A stretch of DNA of 64,000 nucleotides from Ectobacillus funiculus (GTDB lineage: Bacteria; Bacillota; Bacilli; Bacillales; Bacillaceae_G): NCBI RefSeq assembly GCF_004138295.1, contig NZ_SCFM01000024.1, positions 41,669 to 105,668 of the forward strand, read 5' to 3'. Below are positions 8,115 to 16,859 of the stretch, piece by piece; the first letter of the stretch is position 1, and each line of letters starts with the position of its first letter. The notes beneath the pieces are model-generated. The model did no database searches. It was not told where the DNA came from and saw only the letters and a program-made list of their open reading frames with translations. The translations under genes and the position numbers were made by a program.

Positions 8115-8597
8115 ATGAGTGAACAAAAGAAAAAAACAACTATTGTTTTATTGAGTGGTGATTATGATAAAGTAATGGCCGCTTATATCATTGCAAATGG
8201 AGCTGCAGCCTATGACCATGAGGTAACGATTTTTCATACATTTTGGGGATTAAATGCCTTACGTAAAGAGGGACAGGTACCTATGAAAAAAGGGGTTCTT
8301 GAGAAAATGTTTGCAAAAATGATGCCACGCGGTGCTGACAAGATGGGGCTTTCCAAGATGAACTTTGCAGGGATTGGTCCGAAAATGATTAAATATGTGA
8401 TGAAAAAGCATAATGCGATGCCGCTACCACAATTGATTGAAATGGCACAGGAACAAGATGTGAAGTTGATTGCTTGTACAATGACAATGGATTTACTGGG
8501 ACTGCAAAAGGAAGAATTACTAGATAACATCGAGTATGCAGGGGTAGCTGCTTATTTGGCAGAGGCTGAAGATGGAAATGTTAACCTATTCATCTAA
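8115..8597 (+). CDS. DsrE/DsrF-like sulfurtransferase subunit
   Basis: A 160-residue cytosolic protein of the DsrE-like family, thought to hold sulfane sulfur as a Cys persulfide during transfer. The start ITIVLLSGDYDKVMAAYI (here TTIVLL) begins the Rossmann-like fold. Cys121 in LIACTMTMD is the likely persulfide carrier. ATG 8115 follows GAGGAGG. It is followed by two single-domain rhodaneses and a TusA-rhodanese fusion. In Staphylococcus aureus CstA the rhodanese, TusA and DsrE parts are fused; here they are separate genes. Controlled through the operator just upstream. Confidence 0.85.
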   Translation: MSEQKKKTTIVLLSGDYDKVMAAYIIANGAAAYDHEVTIFHTFWGLNALRKEGQVPMKKGVLEKMFAKMMPRGADKMGLSKMNFAGIGPKMIKYVMKKHNAMPLPQLIEMAQEQDVKLIACTMTMDLLGLQKEELLDNIEYAGVAAYLAEAEDGNVNLFI

Positions 8598-8644
8598 TTC
8601 TGCAGGATAAGGGATAAGATCTCATACTCACATGGAGGAGCAAT

Positions 8645-9004
8645 ATGGAAATTTTAAATGTGGTAATCATTTCATTAGTTATTCTCTTTTTGATGCAACG
8701 TTTACTTCCAACAAAAGGTGTAAGACAGATTAGTGTTGCTGAATTAAAGAAAGAATTACAGGATAAAAACAAGCAGTTTGTTGATGTTCGAGCACCTGGA
8801 GAATATAAGGGAAATCATATTCGTACCTTTAAAAACATTCCGCTTCACGAGCTTACTCAAAAAGCAAATGGATTATCAAAAGAGGAAGAAGTGGTTGTAA
8901 TTTGCCAAAGCGGGATGAGAAGTAAAAAGGCAAGTAAAGTATTGAAAAAATTAGGTTTTCAAAAGGTAACAAACGTAAAGGGCGGTATGAGTGCTTGGAA
9001 TTAG
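8645..9004 (+). CDS. Membrane-anchored rhodanese-like sulfurtransferase
   Basis: 119 residues. Residues 4-20 form a single hydrophobic helix, so the domain is tethered to the membrane with its catalytic part probably in the cytosol. A single rhodanese domain follows, with Cys87 in the loop CQSGMRS. It moves sulfane sulfur between thiosulfate or persulfides and acceptors. ATG 8645 follows GGAGGAG. The next rhodanese begins 16 bases after its stop, so they are co-transcribed. Confidence 0.9.
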   Translation: MEILNVVIISLVILFLMQRLLPTKGVRQISVAELKKELQDKNKQFVDVRAPGEYKGNHIRTFKNIPLHELTQKANGLSKEEEVVVICQSGMRSKKASKVLKKLGFQKVTNVKGGMSAWN

Positions 9005-9020
9005 TAAAAAGGAGGTAGTC

Positions 9021-9320
9021 ATGATGAAACATATTACGCCAAAAGAAGTGGAGAGCTTTTTGAAGCAAAACCAATCCTTAAATATCATCGATGTACGTGA
9101 AGTGGAAGAAGTAGCGACTGGGAAGATTCCAGGAGCCTGGAACATTCCATTAGGCTTATTAGAGTTTCGTATGCATGAGTTAGATAAAACAAAAGAGTAT
9201 ATATTAATTTGCCGTTCAGGTACCAGAAGTGCCCGCGCAACAGAGCTTTTAGAAGGTCATGGTTTTTCTGTCACGAACATGATGGGTGGGATGCTTGTCT
9301 GGGAAGGTATCATTAAGTAA
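9021..9320 (+). CDS. Single-domain rhodanese (sulfurtransferase)
   Basis: 99 residues, soluble. ATG 9021 is preferred over an in-frame codon at 8991 because AAAGGAGGT lies 5 bases upstream and the earlier start would overlap the preceding gene. The active loop is CRSGTRS with Cys64. DVREVEE and a C-terminal GGMLVW are family hallmarks. It is part of the persulfide-handling gene set; a separate operator follows before the next gene. Confidence 0.9.
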   Translation: MMKHITPKEVESFLKQNQSLNIIDVREVEEVATGKIPGAWNIPLGLLEFRMHELDKTKEYILICRSGTRSARATELLEGHGFSVTNMMGGMLVWEGIIK

Positions 9321-9334
9321 TTTTTTCAGGGGAC

Positions 9335-9350
9335 ATACCCTTGGGGGTAA
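9335..9350 (+). promoter_or_regulatory. CstR/CsoR-like operator 5
   Basis: ATACC-CTTGGG-GGTAA, 26 bases before the TusA-rhodanese fusion gene. Confidence 0.7.
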
Positions 9351-9376
9351 CAAGTGGGATGAGGAGGATATGCGAG

Positions 9377-9952
9377 ATGGAGAACATAAAAACAGATCTT
9401 TTAGTTGACGCAAAAGGATTTGCTTGTCCAATGCCGATTGTACGTACAAAGAAGGCGATGAACGAACTACAGCCTGGGAAGGTAATGGAAGTACAAGCGA
9501 CTGATAAGGGATCAACAGCTGATATTCAGGCTTGGGCAAAAAGTACAGGACATCAGTACTTAGGAACTGTAGAAGAAGGAAATGTATTAAAACATTACCT
9601 TCGTAAAGCGAGTGAAAAGGCTGGAGAAGAAAAGAAACATCCGCATGTAGTAAGCAATGAAGAGTTGCAAGCAAAATTAAAAGAAAGCAAAAATATAGTG
9701 GTTCTGGATGTTCGTGAAGTGGCTGAGTTTGCATTCAATCACATCCCAGGTGCAAAGTCCATTCCATTAGGAGAACTTGAAGAACGTCTATACGAATTAA
9801 ATCCAGAAACTGAGGTGTATGTAGTATGCCGAACAGGAACCCGCAGTGATTTAGCAGCACAAAAGTTGGTTGAAAGGGGCTTTAAGCAAGTGTTGAATGT
9901 AGTTCCTGGTATGAGTGAATGGCCTGAAAAAACAGCTAAAGCAAATAACTAA
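9377..9952 (+). CDS. TusA-rhodanese fusion protein
   Basis: 191 residues from ATG 9377, 9 bases after GAGGAGG. The N-terminal half is TusA-like with Cys17 in GFACPMP; the C-terminal half (about residues 90-188) is a rhodanese with Cys151 in CRTGTRS. The fusion should pass sulfane sulfur from the rhodanese Cys to the TusA Cys within one chain. The two halves are joined by a charged linker rich in Lys and Glu. It resembles part of staphylococcal CstA without the DsrE domain, and a DsrE C-terminal relic lies directly downstream. Confidence 0.92.
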   Translation: MENIKTDLLVDAKGFACPMPIVRTKKAMNELQPGKVMEVQATDKGSTADIQAWAKSTGHQYLGTVEEGNVLKHYLRKASEKAGEEKKHPHVVSNEELQAKLKESKNIVVLDVREVAEFAFNHIPGAKSIPLGELEERLYELNPETEVYVVCRTGTRSDLAAQKLVERGFKQVLNVVPGMSEWPEKTAKANN

Positions 9953-9971
9953 GGGAGATTTTGGCTGTTAA

Positions 9972-10088
9972 ATGACAATGGATATGATGGGGTTAGAAAA
10001 AGAGGATTTTGTTGAAAGAATGGAAGTAGGCGGAGCTGTGATGTTTTTAGAATTTGCGAAGGATGCGAATGTAATGTTAACATTTTAA
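9972..10088 (+). pseudogene. C-terminal relic of a second DsrE-like gene
   Basis: A 38-codon open stretch (MTMDMMGLEKEDFVERMEVG and on to NVMLTF) aligns with the last 40 residues of the intact DsrE protein at 8115. Similarity starts right after the catalytic Cys. The N-terminal three quarters is gone and no ribosome site is present. A former tusA-rhodanese-dsrE order, as in CstA, is plausible. Confidence 0.75.
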
Positions 10089-10115
10089 TCTCTATAAAAA
10101 ATTTTAAATAAAAAT

Positions 10116-10131
10116 ATACTATAGGGGGTAA
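10116..10131 (+). promoter_or_regulatory. CstR/CsoR-like operator 6
   Basis: ATACT-ATAGGG-GGTAA, one mismatch to the shared core, just upstream of the rhodanese-metallo-beta-lactamase gene. Confidence 0.6.
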
Positions 10132-10136
10132 TTGGA

Positions 10137-11264
10137 ATGCCAGTAAATCAAATGACATCGAAAGAGGTAACGAGAAAAGTCATTAACAAAGAACCATTGT
10201 TTATTCTAGATGTTCGTAATGAAAATGATTTTCAAAATTGGAAAATTGAAGGAGAAAGCTTTAAATACCTAAACGTACCTTATTTTGAATTATTGGATGG
10301 GGTAGAGGGGATCGTGGATCAAATTCCTGCAGATATAGACGTATTGGTTGTATGTGCAAAAGAAGGCTCATCTATCATGGTTGCCGATATGTTATCAGAA
10401 GAAGGACTGACGGTTTCTTACCTAAAAGGTGGAATGAAGGCTTGGAGTGAGCATTTAGAGCCAATCAAAGTTAGTGATTTAAAAGATGGTGGAGAACTTT
10501 ACCAATTTGTTCGAATCGGTAAAGGCTGCCTATCTTACATGGTTGTTTCAAATGGAGAAGCAGCATTGGTTGATGCAGCACGTATGACCGATGTGTACCT
10601 GGACCTTGCTCAAGAAATCGGTGCAAACATTACACAAGTATTGGATACACATCTTCACGCTGACCATATCTCAGGTGGAAGAAAGATTGCAGAAGCAACA
10701 GCTGCTACGTACTGGTTGCCTCCAAAAGATGCAACAGAAGTAACATTCCAGTACCAACCACTAGAGGATGGTAACGAAGTAACGATTGGTAATACAACAA
10801 TCAATATTCACGCCTTATATTCTCCAGGTCACACAATTGGATCTACTTCCTTTGTAGTTGACGAAACATTCTTACTGTCAGGGGACATTTTGTTCATTGA
10901 CTCCATTGGACGTCCTGATTTAGCAGGTATGGCGGAGGACTGGGTTGGAGACTTACGAGAAACGCTTTATAAAAGATACAAAGATTTATCTGAAGAACTC
11001 ATTGTATTACCAGCACACTTTATGATTATCGACGAATTAAATGATGACGGCAGTGTATCTGAAAAATTAGGCATATTGTTCGCACAAAATCATGGTCTAA
11101 ACATTGAAGATGAGAATGAGTTTAGAAAATTAGTGACAGAAAACTTACCGCTGCAGCCAAATGCATACCAAGAAATTCGCGAAACGAATATGGGGAAAAT
11201 CAACCCGGATGAAGAAAAGCAACGTGAGATGGAAATTGGTCCAAACCGCTGTGCAGTTCGCTAA
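10137..11264 (+). CDS. Rhodanese-metallo-beta-lactamase protein (persulfide dioxygenase-like)
   Basis: 375 residues. Residues 1-105 are a rhodanese with Cys73 in CAKEGSS. Residues about 120-330 are a metallo-beta-lactamase fold with the iron site HLHADH (His172 to His177), SPGHT and a late PAHF. The family oxidises glutathione, bacillithiol or CoA persulfide to sulfite with oxygen. The order (rhodanese first) is the reverse of persulfide dioxygenase-rhodanese fusions and of CstB. The extreme C-terminus GPNRCAVR has another Cys. The ribosome site GGGGG lies right before ATG 10137. Cytosolic sulfide detoxification is the likely role. Confidence 0.88.
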   Translation: MPVNQMTSKEVTRKVINKEPLFILDVRNENDFQNWKIEGESFKYLNVPYFELLDGVEGIVDQIPADIDVLVVCAKEGSSIMVADMLSEEGLTVSYLKGGMKAWSEHLEPIKVSDLKDGGELYQFVRIGKGCLSYMVVSNGEAALVDAARMTDVYLDLAQEIGANITQVLDTHLHADHISGGRKIAEATAATYWLPPKDATEVTFQYQPLEDGNEVTIGNTTINIHALYSPGHTIGSTSFVVDETFLLSGDILFIDSIGRPDLAGMAEDWVGDLRETLYKRYKDLSEELIVLPAHFMIIDELNDDGSVSEKLGILFAQNHGLNIEDENEFRKLVTENLPLQPNAYQEIRETNMGKINPDEEKQREMEIGPNRCAVR

Positions 11265-11302
11265 TGATTAAGAAAAATCAATAGATAGAATAGGGGAAAT
11301 GA

Positions 11303-11533
11303 ATGATGAAAGTAGATAAAGTGTTAGATGCAAAAGGTTTAGCATGTCCGATGCCAATCGTAAAAACCAAAAAAGCTATAAATGAATTGGAATCTGGACA
11401 AGTATTAGAAATTCATGCGACAGACAAAGGTGCGAAAAATGACCTTACAGCCTGGGCAAAATCAGGAGGACATGAGTTTTTGGAGTACATGGAAGACGGT
11501 GACGTACTCAAATTCCGAATTAAAAAGGGGTAA
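11303..11533 (+). CDS. tusA: TusA-family sulfur carrier protein
   Basis: A 76-residue sulfur carrier with the hallmark Cys15 in GLACPMPIVKTKKAI. ATG 11303 and 11306 are both possible after AGGGGAA. It accepts persulfide sulfur from the neighbouring rhodanese proteins and hands it on, possibly to the dioxygenase. It sits 38 bases after the rhodanese-metallo-beta-lactamase gene with no separate operator, so it is probably the last gene of that unit. It is very similar to the broken copy at 7825. Confidence 0.93.
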   Translation: MMKVDKVLDAKGLACPMPIVKTKKAINELESGQVLEIHATDKGAKNDLTAWAKSGGHEFLEYMEDGDVLKFRIKKG

Positions 11534-11960
11534 TAGAAATAGGCGAGAAGAGAAAGGGGATCCATTTAAAAGATACCCCTCCTCCCTTACAAGGGGGAAC
11601 ATCATAGAACTATATAAGTTGAGTTTAATTCTTGCACCCTTGTATTCAATGACTAAATCATCATTCAAATGGCCTTTATAGGGCATTGTATTCTACATGT
11701 CATTGTGCCGCGATGAGGTTGTGAGAAAATATTTAGTTCAACTTATATAGGTTTTATTGTAACGATTTTTTAATGGGATTTAAGAATTAGGGGCTGGTTT
11801 TTCGTTTCTTAACGTAGGAACAACAAGGTTTACTTTTCAGAAACTATATTAGCGTATAATATCTACGTTTTGCTATCAGGGCCCTAATGAAAACTTTGTA
11901 AATTAATAATATAAAAGTTCACGGACGAGTATTAATATTTATGAAGTAATTAAGATTAGA
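11534..11960. other. Intergenic, no gene seen
   Basis: About 430 bases with only short frames. A weak CCCCTCC/AAGGGGG pairing near 11577 may end the sulfur operon. I see no promoter or repeat I would defend. Confidence 0.4.
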
Positions 11961-11964
11961 GGAG

Positions 11965-12095
11965 AGCAAATTCAGCAACTAATTAACCATTTAATTCAAA
12001 TTGAACACGTGTCAGCAATATTGTATTTAGCCATGTCAAACTACATGAACCAATTGAATCTAAGAGGAGTGAGGACATGGTTCAGGTTACAGCAC
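11965..12095 (+). pseudogene. Ferritin-like N-terminal relic
   Basis: An open stretch reading QIQQLINHLIQIEHVSAILY and then LAMSNYMNQLNLRGVRTWFR looks like the first helix pair of a ferritin (pattern LNxQIxxExxSAxLYLAM, then GxxxWFR). No start codon with a ribosome site is visible, and the frame ends shortly after. The rest of a ferritin is absent. The assignment rests on pattern memory only. Confidence 0.4.
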
Positions 12096-12126
12096 CTTAT
12101 TATAGTGAGGAAGGAGCAGCAGATTT

Positions 12127-12543
12127 ATGAATAACCTTAGCTTCCTTTGTGAACAATTTGCTAAAATTCTTAATGGGAAAAGCAGCATAAATCAGGGTGT
12201 TTGTTCTGTATCTCTGCGTCGTAATATCAAAGTGTTTGTTCAAGGACGACCAAGCACCTCCGTGATACCGGTTGGGATATCTTTTGAATCGTTAGATCAA
12301 AATGGCAACGCGTTGAACTTTGGAGAAATCGCTATTTTACAAGAAGAAATTCCTTTATTTATGCAATCAATTGTTCAACAAGGGATTATTGTTAGCGCCT
12401 TACATAATCATTGGTTATATATGAAACCATTGATTATGTATATTCATATCCAATCTGTTGAGCCACCATTAAGTTTTGCAAAAAAATTGGCAAATTCTTT
12501 TTCAGCTTTAAGTAGTTATCCAGTTACTGATAACGGGAGCTAA
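12127..12543 (+). CDS. DUF1259-family protein (short)
   Basis: 138 residues. The central part LPLFMQSIVQQGIIVSALHN and following HW are typical of DUF1259 (LppY/LpqO-like), a family of unknown function. The full family has two repeats and a signal peptide, whereas this protein has neither, so it may be a truncated or single-unit form. A 17-codon frame (MVQVTAPYYSEEG) overlaps its start by ATGA at 12127. The group II intron begins 45 bases after its stop. Confidence 0.6.
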   Translation: MNNLSFLCEQFAKILNGKSSINQGVCSVSLRRNIKVFVQGRPSTSVIPVGISFESLDQNGNALNFGEIAILQEEIPLFMQSIVQQGIIVSALHNHWLYMKPLIMYIHIQSVEPPLSFAKKLANSFSALSSYPVTDNGS

Positions 12544-12588
12544 TGTTAAATAAATCATATTTATTCACTTCCTATATCATGAATTATG

Positions 12589-14946
12589 GTGCGACAAGAA
12601 GTTGCATTCTCACAGTGTAGCTTACGCTACCCATCTAGACGCAAGGATGGTCTCCAGCCGAAACTGCATATTTGGTAACGAATACGTAGGTTGCATGAGG
12701 AAATGCGGAAACAGAGGACCAATGCATGGTCCAGAATACTGCTAGGAGAAGACAGGTATGGTAAACGAAAGTGAAGGTTTGCAAGCTTCGTAAACGATAG
12801 CTCAAGATAATGCATAGCTCTGCTTGGGTATTGGTAAGAGGAAAAGTAGAATCATAATGCTACTGTGCAGCGTCCCATATCTTACCCGGAGTAAAGAACC
12901 TACCTAACCCTGCTGTATCTGTAGAATGTGGAACTTGGTAAGCCCTATGTTATCTGCCTAAGCAGTAGGGAGACCGTAAGGTCAAACGATGTGACAGAGG
13001 GTACAGGATATGAGAGAAAGCAAATGCCGTCACCCGAAAGGGAACAGGAAAAACAGATAACTGTATAACTGGACGGATACTGTCGTCCTTATGGGCAAAT
13101 CCATGACAGACTCGAAAGAGGGCCCACTTCTCATAGGTCTTCAACACGAAAATAAATTTGTGGCTAACTTCTGACGAAAAGGAGCGTGCAGTTATGAATA
13201 CCTCAGACCGAGCGTCGGCGCACGCCTCGTATACAAACTGGAATTCAGTAAACTGGAATGAAATTCAAAAGTATGTGACGAAGCTACGACAAAGAATTTA
13301 TCGTGCCGAACAACTCAAACAACAAAGGAAAGTACGAAAACTTCAACGACTACTCCTACGGAGTGAAGCGAACCTACTGTTGTCCACTCGAAAAGTGACA
13401 CAACAGAATAAAGGAAAACGCACCTCTGGTGTAGATGGTTACACAGCACTGCACGCCGGCAGACGTAATGAACTATATCGACAACTAAAGCGACAGAATA
13501 TATTTCAACATCGTCCGAGACCGGCAAAACGAACCTATATTGCGAAGAAAAATGGAAAACTGAGACCACTTGGTATTCCGACTATTAAAGATAGAGTCTA
13601 TCAGAACATGGCGAAAAACGCGTTGGAACCTCAATGGGAAGCAAGATTGGAACCATCTTCATATGGGTTCCGTCCAAAGCGAAGCACCCATGATGCGATT
13701 AGCAACATCTTTATCAAGATTAACACCAATAGTAAGAAAAAATGGATATTCGAAGGAGACTTTAAGAACTGCTTTGATCGTTTGAGTCATGATTGGATAC
13801 GGAAACAAACCTCTCGGTTTCCAGGAAAAGCACTCATTAAAAGATGGCTGAAGATGGGATATGTAGATCAATACGTGTTCACTGAAACACAGGAAGGCAC
13901 TCCCCAAGGAAGTATTGCATCTCCTCTGTTAGCAAATATCGCACTCCACGGAATGGAAGAAGAACTTGGTATTATATATCGTAAGACATATAAATCCAAT
14001 GGAAGTTACGCTATCCATCCCAAGTGCAAGATAACTCTTGTTAAATATGCAGATGACTTCGTTGTGCTAACAGAAACTAAGGAACAAGCACAGTCTATCT
14101 ACGAAAGACTACAACCGTACCTTAGGAAAAGAGGACTCGAACTAAGCAAGGAGAAAACCAAGATCACTCATATCGAAGATGGTTTTAATTTTCTCGGGTT
14201 TTCAGTTCGACAGTACAAAACATGGCAAGGAAACAAGCTGCTAATTAAACCGAGTAAAGAGAGCATTAAGAAAGCTAAAGAGAAGATACGGGATACATTC
14301 CGTTTAATGAGGGGGAAACCTGTCCGTGAACTTATCAAAGCACTAAATCCTATTATAAGAGGCTACGGACAATACTGGAAACATGTAGTATCAAAGAAGA
14401 CATTTGATAAGATGGCAAACTACGTATTCCATAAAACGTGTAAACATCTAAGGCAACTCCATCCTAAGAAAGCGTGGAAATGGATAAGGAAAAGATATTT
14501 CAGGAAACCGCATCATGGCGGAGATAACTCTTGGATCTTAACTTGTCCTATAACAAATATTCAACTCTTACACATGCCCTGGATTAAAATAAAACGACAT
14601 GTGATGGTGTTATATAAAAACAGTCCAGATGATCCTGCCCTCAAAGAGTACTGGGAAAAACGAGACCGCAAGGTTTTCGATATAGAAAATACTCTGGACA
14701 GAATAAAACTCGCAAGAAAGCAAGGATATCGTTGTGCATTATGCAGGCAACCTCTACAAAACGGTGAAAAGGTTACTGTCCGGAATTTAGAAATTCCTAC
14801 AGGTGAAGTTACTAAGCTAGTACATATACCTTGCGTTAGATAAAAGAGTTATTTGGATAAAAAGAAGGCTTGAGCCGTATGACGAAAAATTGTCACGTAC
14901 GGTTCTCAGGGGGGAGGGCGCCCGTGAGGGCGCCCTTCTACCCGAC
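12589..14946 (+). mobile_element. Group II intron (about 2.36 kb)
   Basis: The 5' end is GTGCGACAAGAAG at 12589. A structured, gene-free 600-base leader follows, then the maturase/reverse-transcriptase ORF. The 3' end has a canonical domain V (GAGCCGTATGACG ... GTACGGTTC near 14870-14905) and a domain VI hairpin of GGGCGCCC repeats ending CTACCCGAC. Boundaries are good to a few bases. The flanking exons, ATGAATTATG and TGAACAAGCC, do not form a recognisable gene, so the site is intergenic. Confidence 0.9.
13194..14843 (+). CDS. ltrA: Group II intron reverse transcriptase/maturase
   Basis: 549 residues from ATG 13194 after AAAGGAG; an upstream in-frame TTG at 13158 lacks a site. The reverse-transcriptase core runs from about residue 60 to 330 with the catalytic YADD in LVKYADDFVV. 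The maturase X domain follows near 380-460 (INPIIRGYGQYWKH-like). The C-terminus has CALC then VHIPC, but the His-His and Asn of a full HNH endonuclease are missing, so the endonuclease looks shortened. It promotes splicing and retrohoming of the host intron. Confidence 0.95.
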   Translation: MNTSDRASAHASYTNWNSVNWNEIQKYVTKLRQRIYRAEQLKQQRKVRKLQRLLLRSEANLLLSTRKVTQQNKGKRTSGVDGYTALHAGRRNELYRQLKRQNIFQHRPRPAKRTYIAKKNGKLRPLGIPTIKDRVYQNMAKNALEPQWEARLEPSSYGFRPKRSTHDAISNIFIKINTNSKKKWIFEGDFKNCFDRLSHDWIRKQTSRFPGKALIKRWLKMGYVDQYVFTETQEGTPQGSIASPLLANIALHGMEEELGIIYRKTYKSNGSYAIHPKCKITLVKYADDFVVLTETKEQAQSIYERLQPYLRKRGLELSKEKTKITHIEDGFNFLGFSVRQYKTWQGNKLLIKPSKESIKKAKEKIRDTFRLMRGKPVRELIKALNPIIRGYGQYWKHVVSKKTFDKMANYVFHKTCKHLRQLHPKKAWKWIRKRYFRKPHHGGDNSWILTCPITNIQLLHMPWIKIKRHVMVLYKNSPDDPALKEYWEKRDRKVFDIENTLDRIKLARKQGYRCALCRQPLQNGEKVTVRNLEIPTGEVTKLVHIPCVR

Positions 14947-15126
14947 TGAACAAGCCATATATTACTTTGAAATGTCATATATTGATTAAAAGTGTACTTT
15001 GCGACAAGGATTGAGCATATCCTACATGAAGAAATATTAGACATTGGCTTAGCAATATTATTAAATCCGTTATTTTTATGAGGCTTGAGCACTTGAAAAG
15101 TCTTAGATGATAAGGATGTGGTGGGA

Positions 15127-16497
15127 ATGAGTAGAGACAAGAAATCCATCCGATGGAAAAAAGAACCTGAACTGACTGGACGTATCGTGGTACCAAGTGA
15201 CCTTGAATATAATGAGGCTCGAAAGGAATTCAACTCCTTTTTCAATAAGTTTCCCCTGGTCATCGTATTTGCCCAAAATACTCAAGACGTGGCCAATGCC
15301 GTGCTCTGGGCACGTTATCGGGACGTACCGATCCGTATACGCTCCGGTCGTCATAGCTATGAGGGTTTGTCGGTCGTTAACGCCGGTATTGTGATTGATG
15401 TTAGCGAGATGAATCAGGTAGAGATTGACCACAAGCTAGGTACTGTCACTGTACAGACTGGATTACGTGACCTTGCTTTATATGAGACACTCGGATCTGA
15501 GGGGGTAATGGTACCAGGGGGGCTATGTCCCACCACAGGCATCGCTGGGCTAACTTTAGGTGGTGGTCAGAGCATTGTAGCAAGGTCTCTGGGTCTGACT
15601 TGTGACAACCTACTTGGGCTGGAGATGGTCAACGCCAATGGGCGAGTGCTTAGAGCTGATGCCGACCACAATGCTGATCTATTCTGGGCCTCACGCGGGG
15701 GTGGAGGCGGGAATTTTGGCATTTGTACTACCTTTCGCTTCCGTACACACCGCATTGACACGGTTGCCTACGCCAATATCTCCTGGGACTTGAGCGACTT
15801 GGAGCCAGTTCTGCGTACCTGGCAGGATTATACAGCCCCCGACGCTGATAAAAGACTCACCCCCCTTCTCACGATAGTTTCAGGACAGGAGTCGTTGCTG
15901 GTAATGCAAGGGGTGTTTCTGGGCTCGGCTGCGAAGCTACGCCAGTTGCTACAGCCACTACTTCGAGCTGGCTCACCACAGCAAGTGTTCATAGAAGAGA
16001 TTCCTTGGCTCGAGGCGGTAGAACGGATAGCGGACACACAGCCAGATTCAGAGCCATTCAAGAGCGTAGGCCCTTTCGTCAATCAACTGTTGCCAGACAA
16101 GGGTATCGACATAATCCGAAACTTCATCAATAAGCCGCCCGCCTCCTCAGTCAGTGTCAGTGTTTTGTTACACGGACTGGGAGGGGCAGTTGCCAAGGTG
16201 CCGAGCAATGCTACAGCTTACTTCTATCGCAAGGCGTTGTATAACCTATCAATCTGGTCCACATGGAGTTCTTCGGAAGGGGCAGCTCCTGGCATCCGAT
16301 GGGTAGAGGAATTCCGTAAAGCCATGCTCCCATTTACCCAGGGGATATACGTCAATACACCGGACCTCTCAATCAAGAACTGGCCCAAGGCTTACTACGG
16401 CAGCAACTTCAGCCGATTGACTCAAGTGAAGGCGAAATACGATCCAGAGAATATTTTCAAATTTCCTCAGAGTATTCCTCCAGCTCGGTACTGGTGA
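15127..16497 (+). CDS. FAD-linked oxidoreductase, berberine-bridge/PCMH type
   Basis: 456 residues. A PCMH FAD-binding domain fills the first 200 and a BBE domain the end (YGSNFSRLTQVKAKYDPENI, then F). His76 in RSGRHSYEG and Cys134 in GGLCPTTG are where bicovalent flavin attaches in sugar oxidases and berberine-bridge enzymes, so a bicovalent FAD is likely. The substrate could be an oligosaccharide or an alcohol; I cannot tell. ATG 15127 follows GGTGGGA. The gene is visibly richer in G+C than its neighbours, which suggests recent transfer. It stands alone after the intron. Confidence 0.88.
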   Translation: MSRDKKSIRWKKEPELTGRIVVPSDLEYNEARKEFNSFFNKFPLVIVFAQNTQDVANAVLWARYRDVPIRIRSGRHSYEGLSVVNAGIVIDVSEMNQVEIDHKLGTVTVQTGLRDLALYETLGSEGVMVPGGLCPTTGIAGLTLGGGQSIVARSLGLTCDNLLGLEMVNANGRVLRADADHNADLFWASRGGGGGNFGICTTFRFRTHRIDTVAYANISWDLSDLEPVLRTWQDYTAPDADKRLTPLLTIVSGQESLLVMQGVFLGSAAKLRQLLQPLLRAGSPQQVFIEEIPWLEAVERIADTQPDSEPFKSVGPFVNQLLPDKGIDIIRNFINKPPASSVSVSVLLHGLGGAVAKVPSNATAYFYRKALYNLSIWSTWSSSEGAAPGIRWVEEFRKAMLPFTQGIYVNTPDLSIKNWPKAYYGSNFSRLTQVKAKYDPENIFKFPQSIPPARYW

Positions 16498-16616
16498 AGA
16501 GCATTTAAACCACTGAGAAGGGAGATGGGATCTAGCACAATTGCAAATAGAAAACCAAATGATATCTTACATGATATAAACAGCAAAGCCATCTATTAGG
16601 GGCTGTTGACAAAAGG

Positions 16617-16646
16617 GGGGAGCGCAAAGCGCTCTCCTCTTTTTTA
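16617..16646 (+). terminator. Terminator after the FAD oxidoreductase
   Basis: GGGGAGCGC / GCGCTCTCC arms with an AAA loop, then T6. GGGGCTGTTGAC just upstream looks like an old IS end. Confidence 0.75.
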
Positions 16647-16654
16647 CAAGATAA

Positions 16655-16800
16655 GAAAGTATAACTTTTTGGGGTGATGTCTAGCTCCCAAGACCCAAAA
16701 TGACAGACTCCGGGCTGAACCTCCACAAAAGGCAAAAAGCGCCTTTTACTCCGGCCCACCCTTACGCTACCATAAAAGGTGAGCCTTGTCCGCTTTTCTT
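16655..16800. repeat. Bacillus-type intergenic repeat, degenerate
   Basis: AAGAAAGTATAAC, GATGTCTAGCTCCC, GGCAAAAAGCGCC and CTTACGCTACC occur in the order of a repeat I remember from many Bacillus genomes (GTCTAGCTCCAGCGCC ... GGCGCTTACGC). It is not the same family as the repeats at 36, 27061, 38711 and 62379. Confidence 0.45.
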
Positions 16801-16859
16801 ATTATCCGTGGCAAAGAGTACATTTTCAAAAAAAGAAGAGCCTATTACATACACTGACT

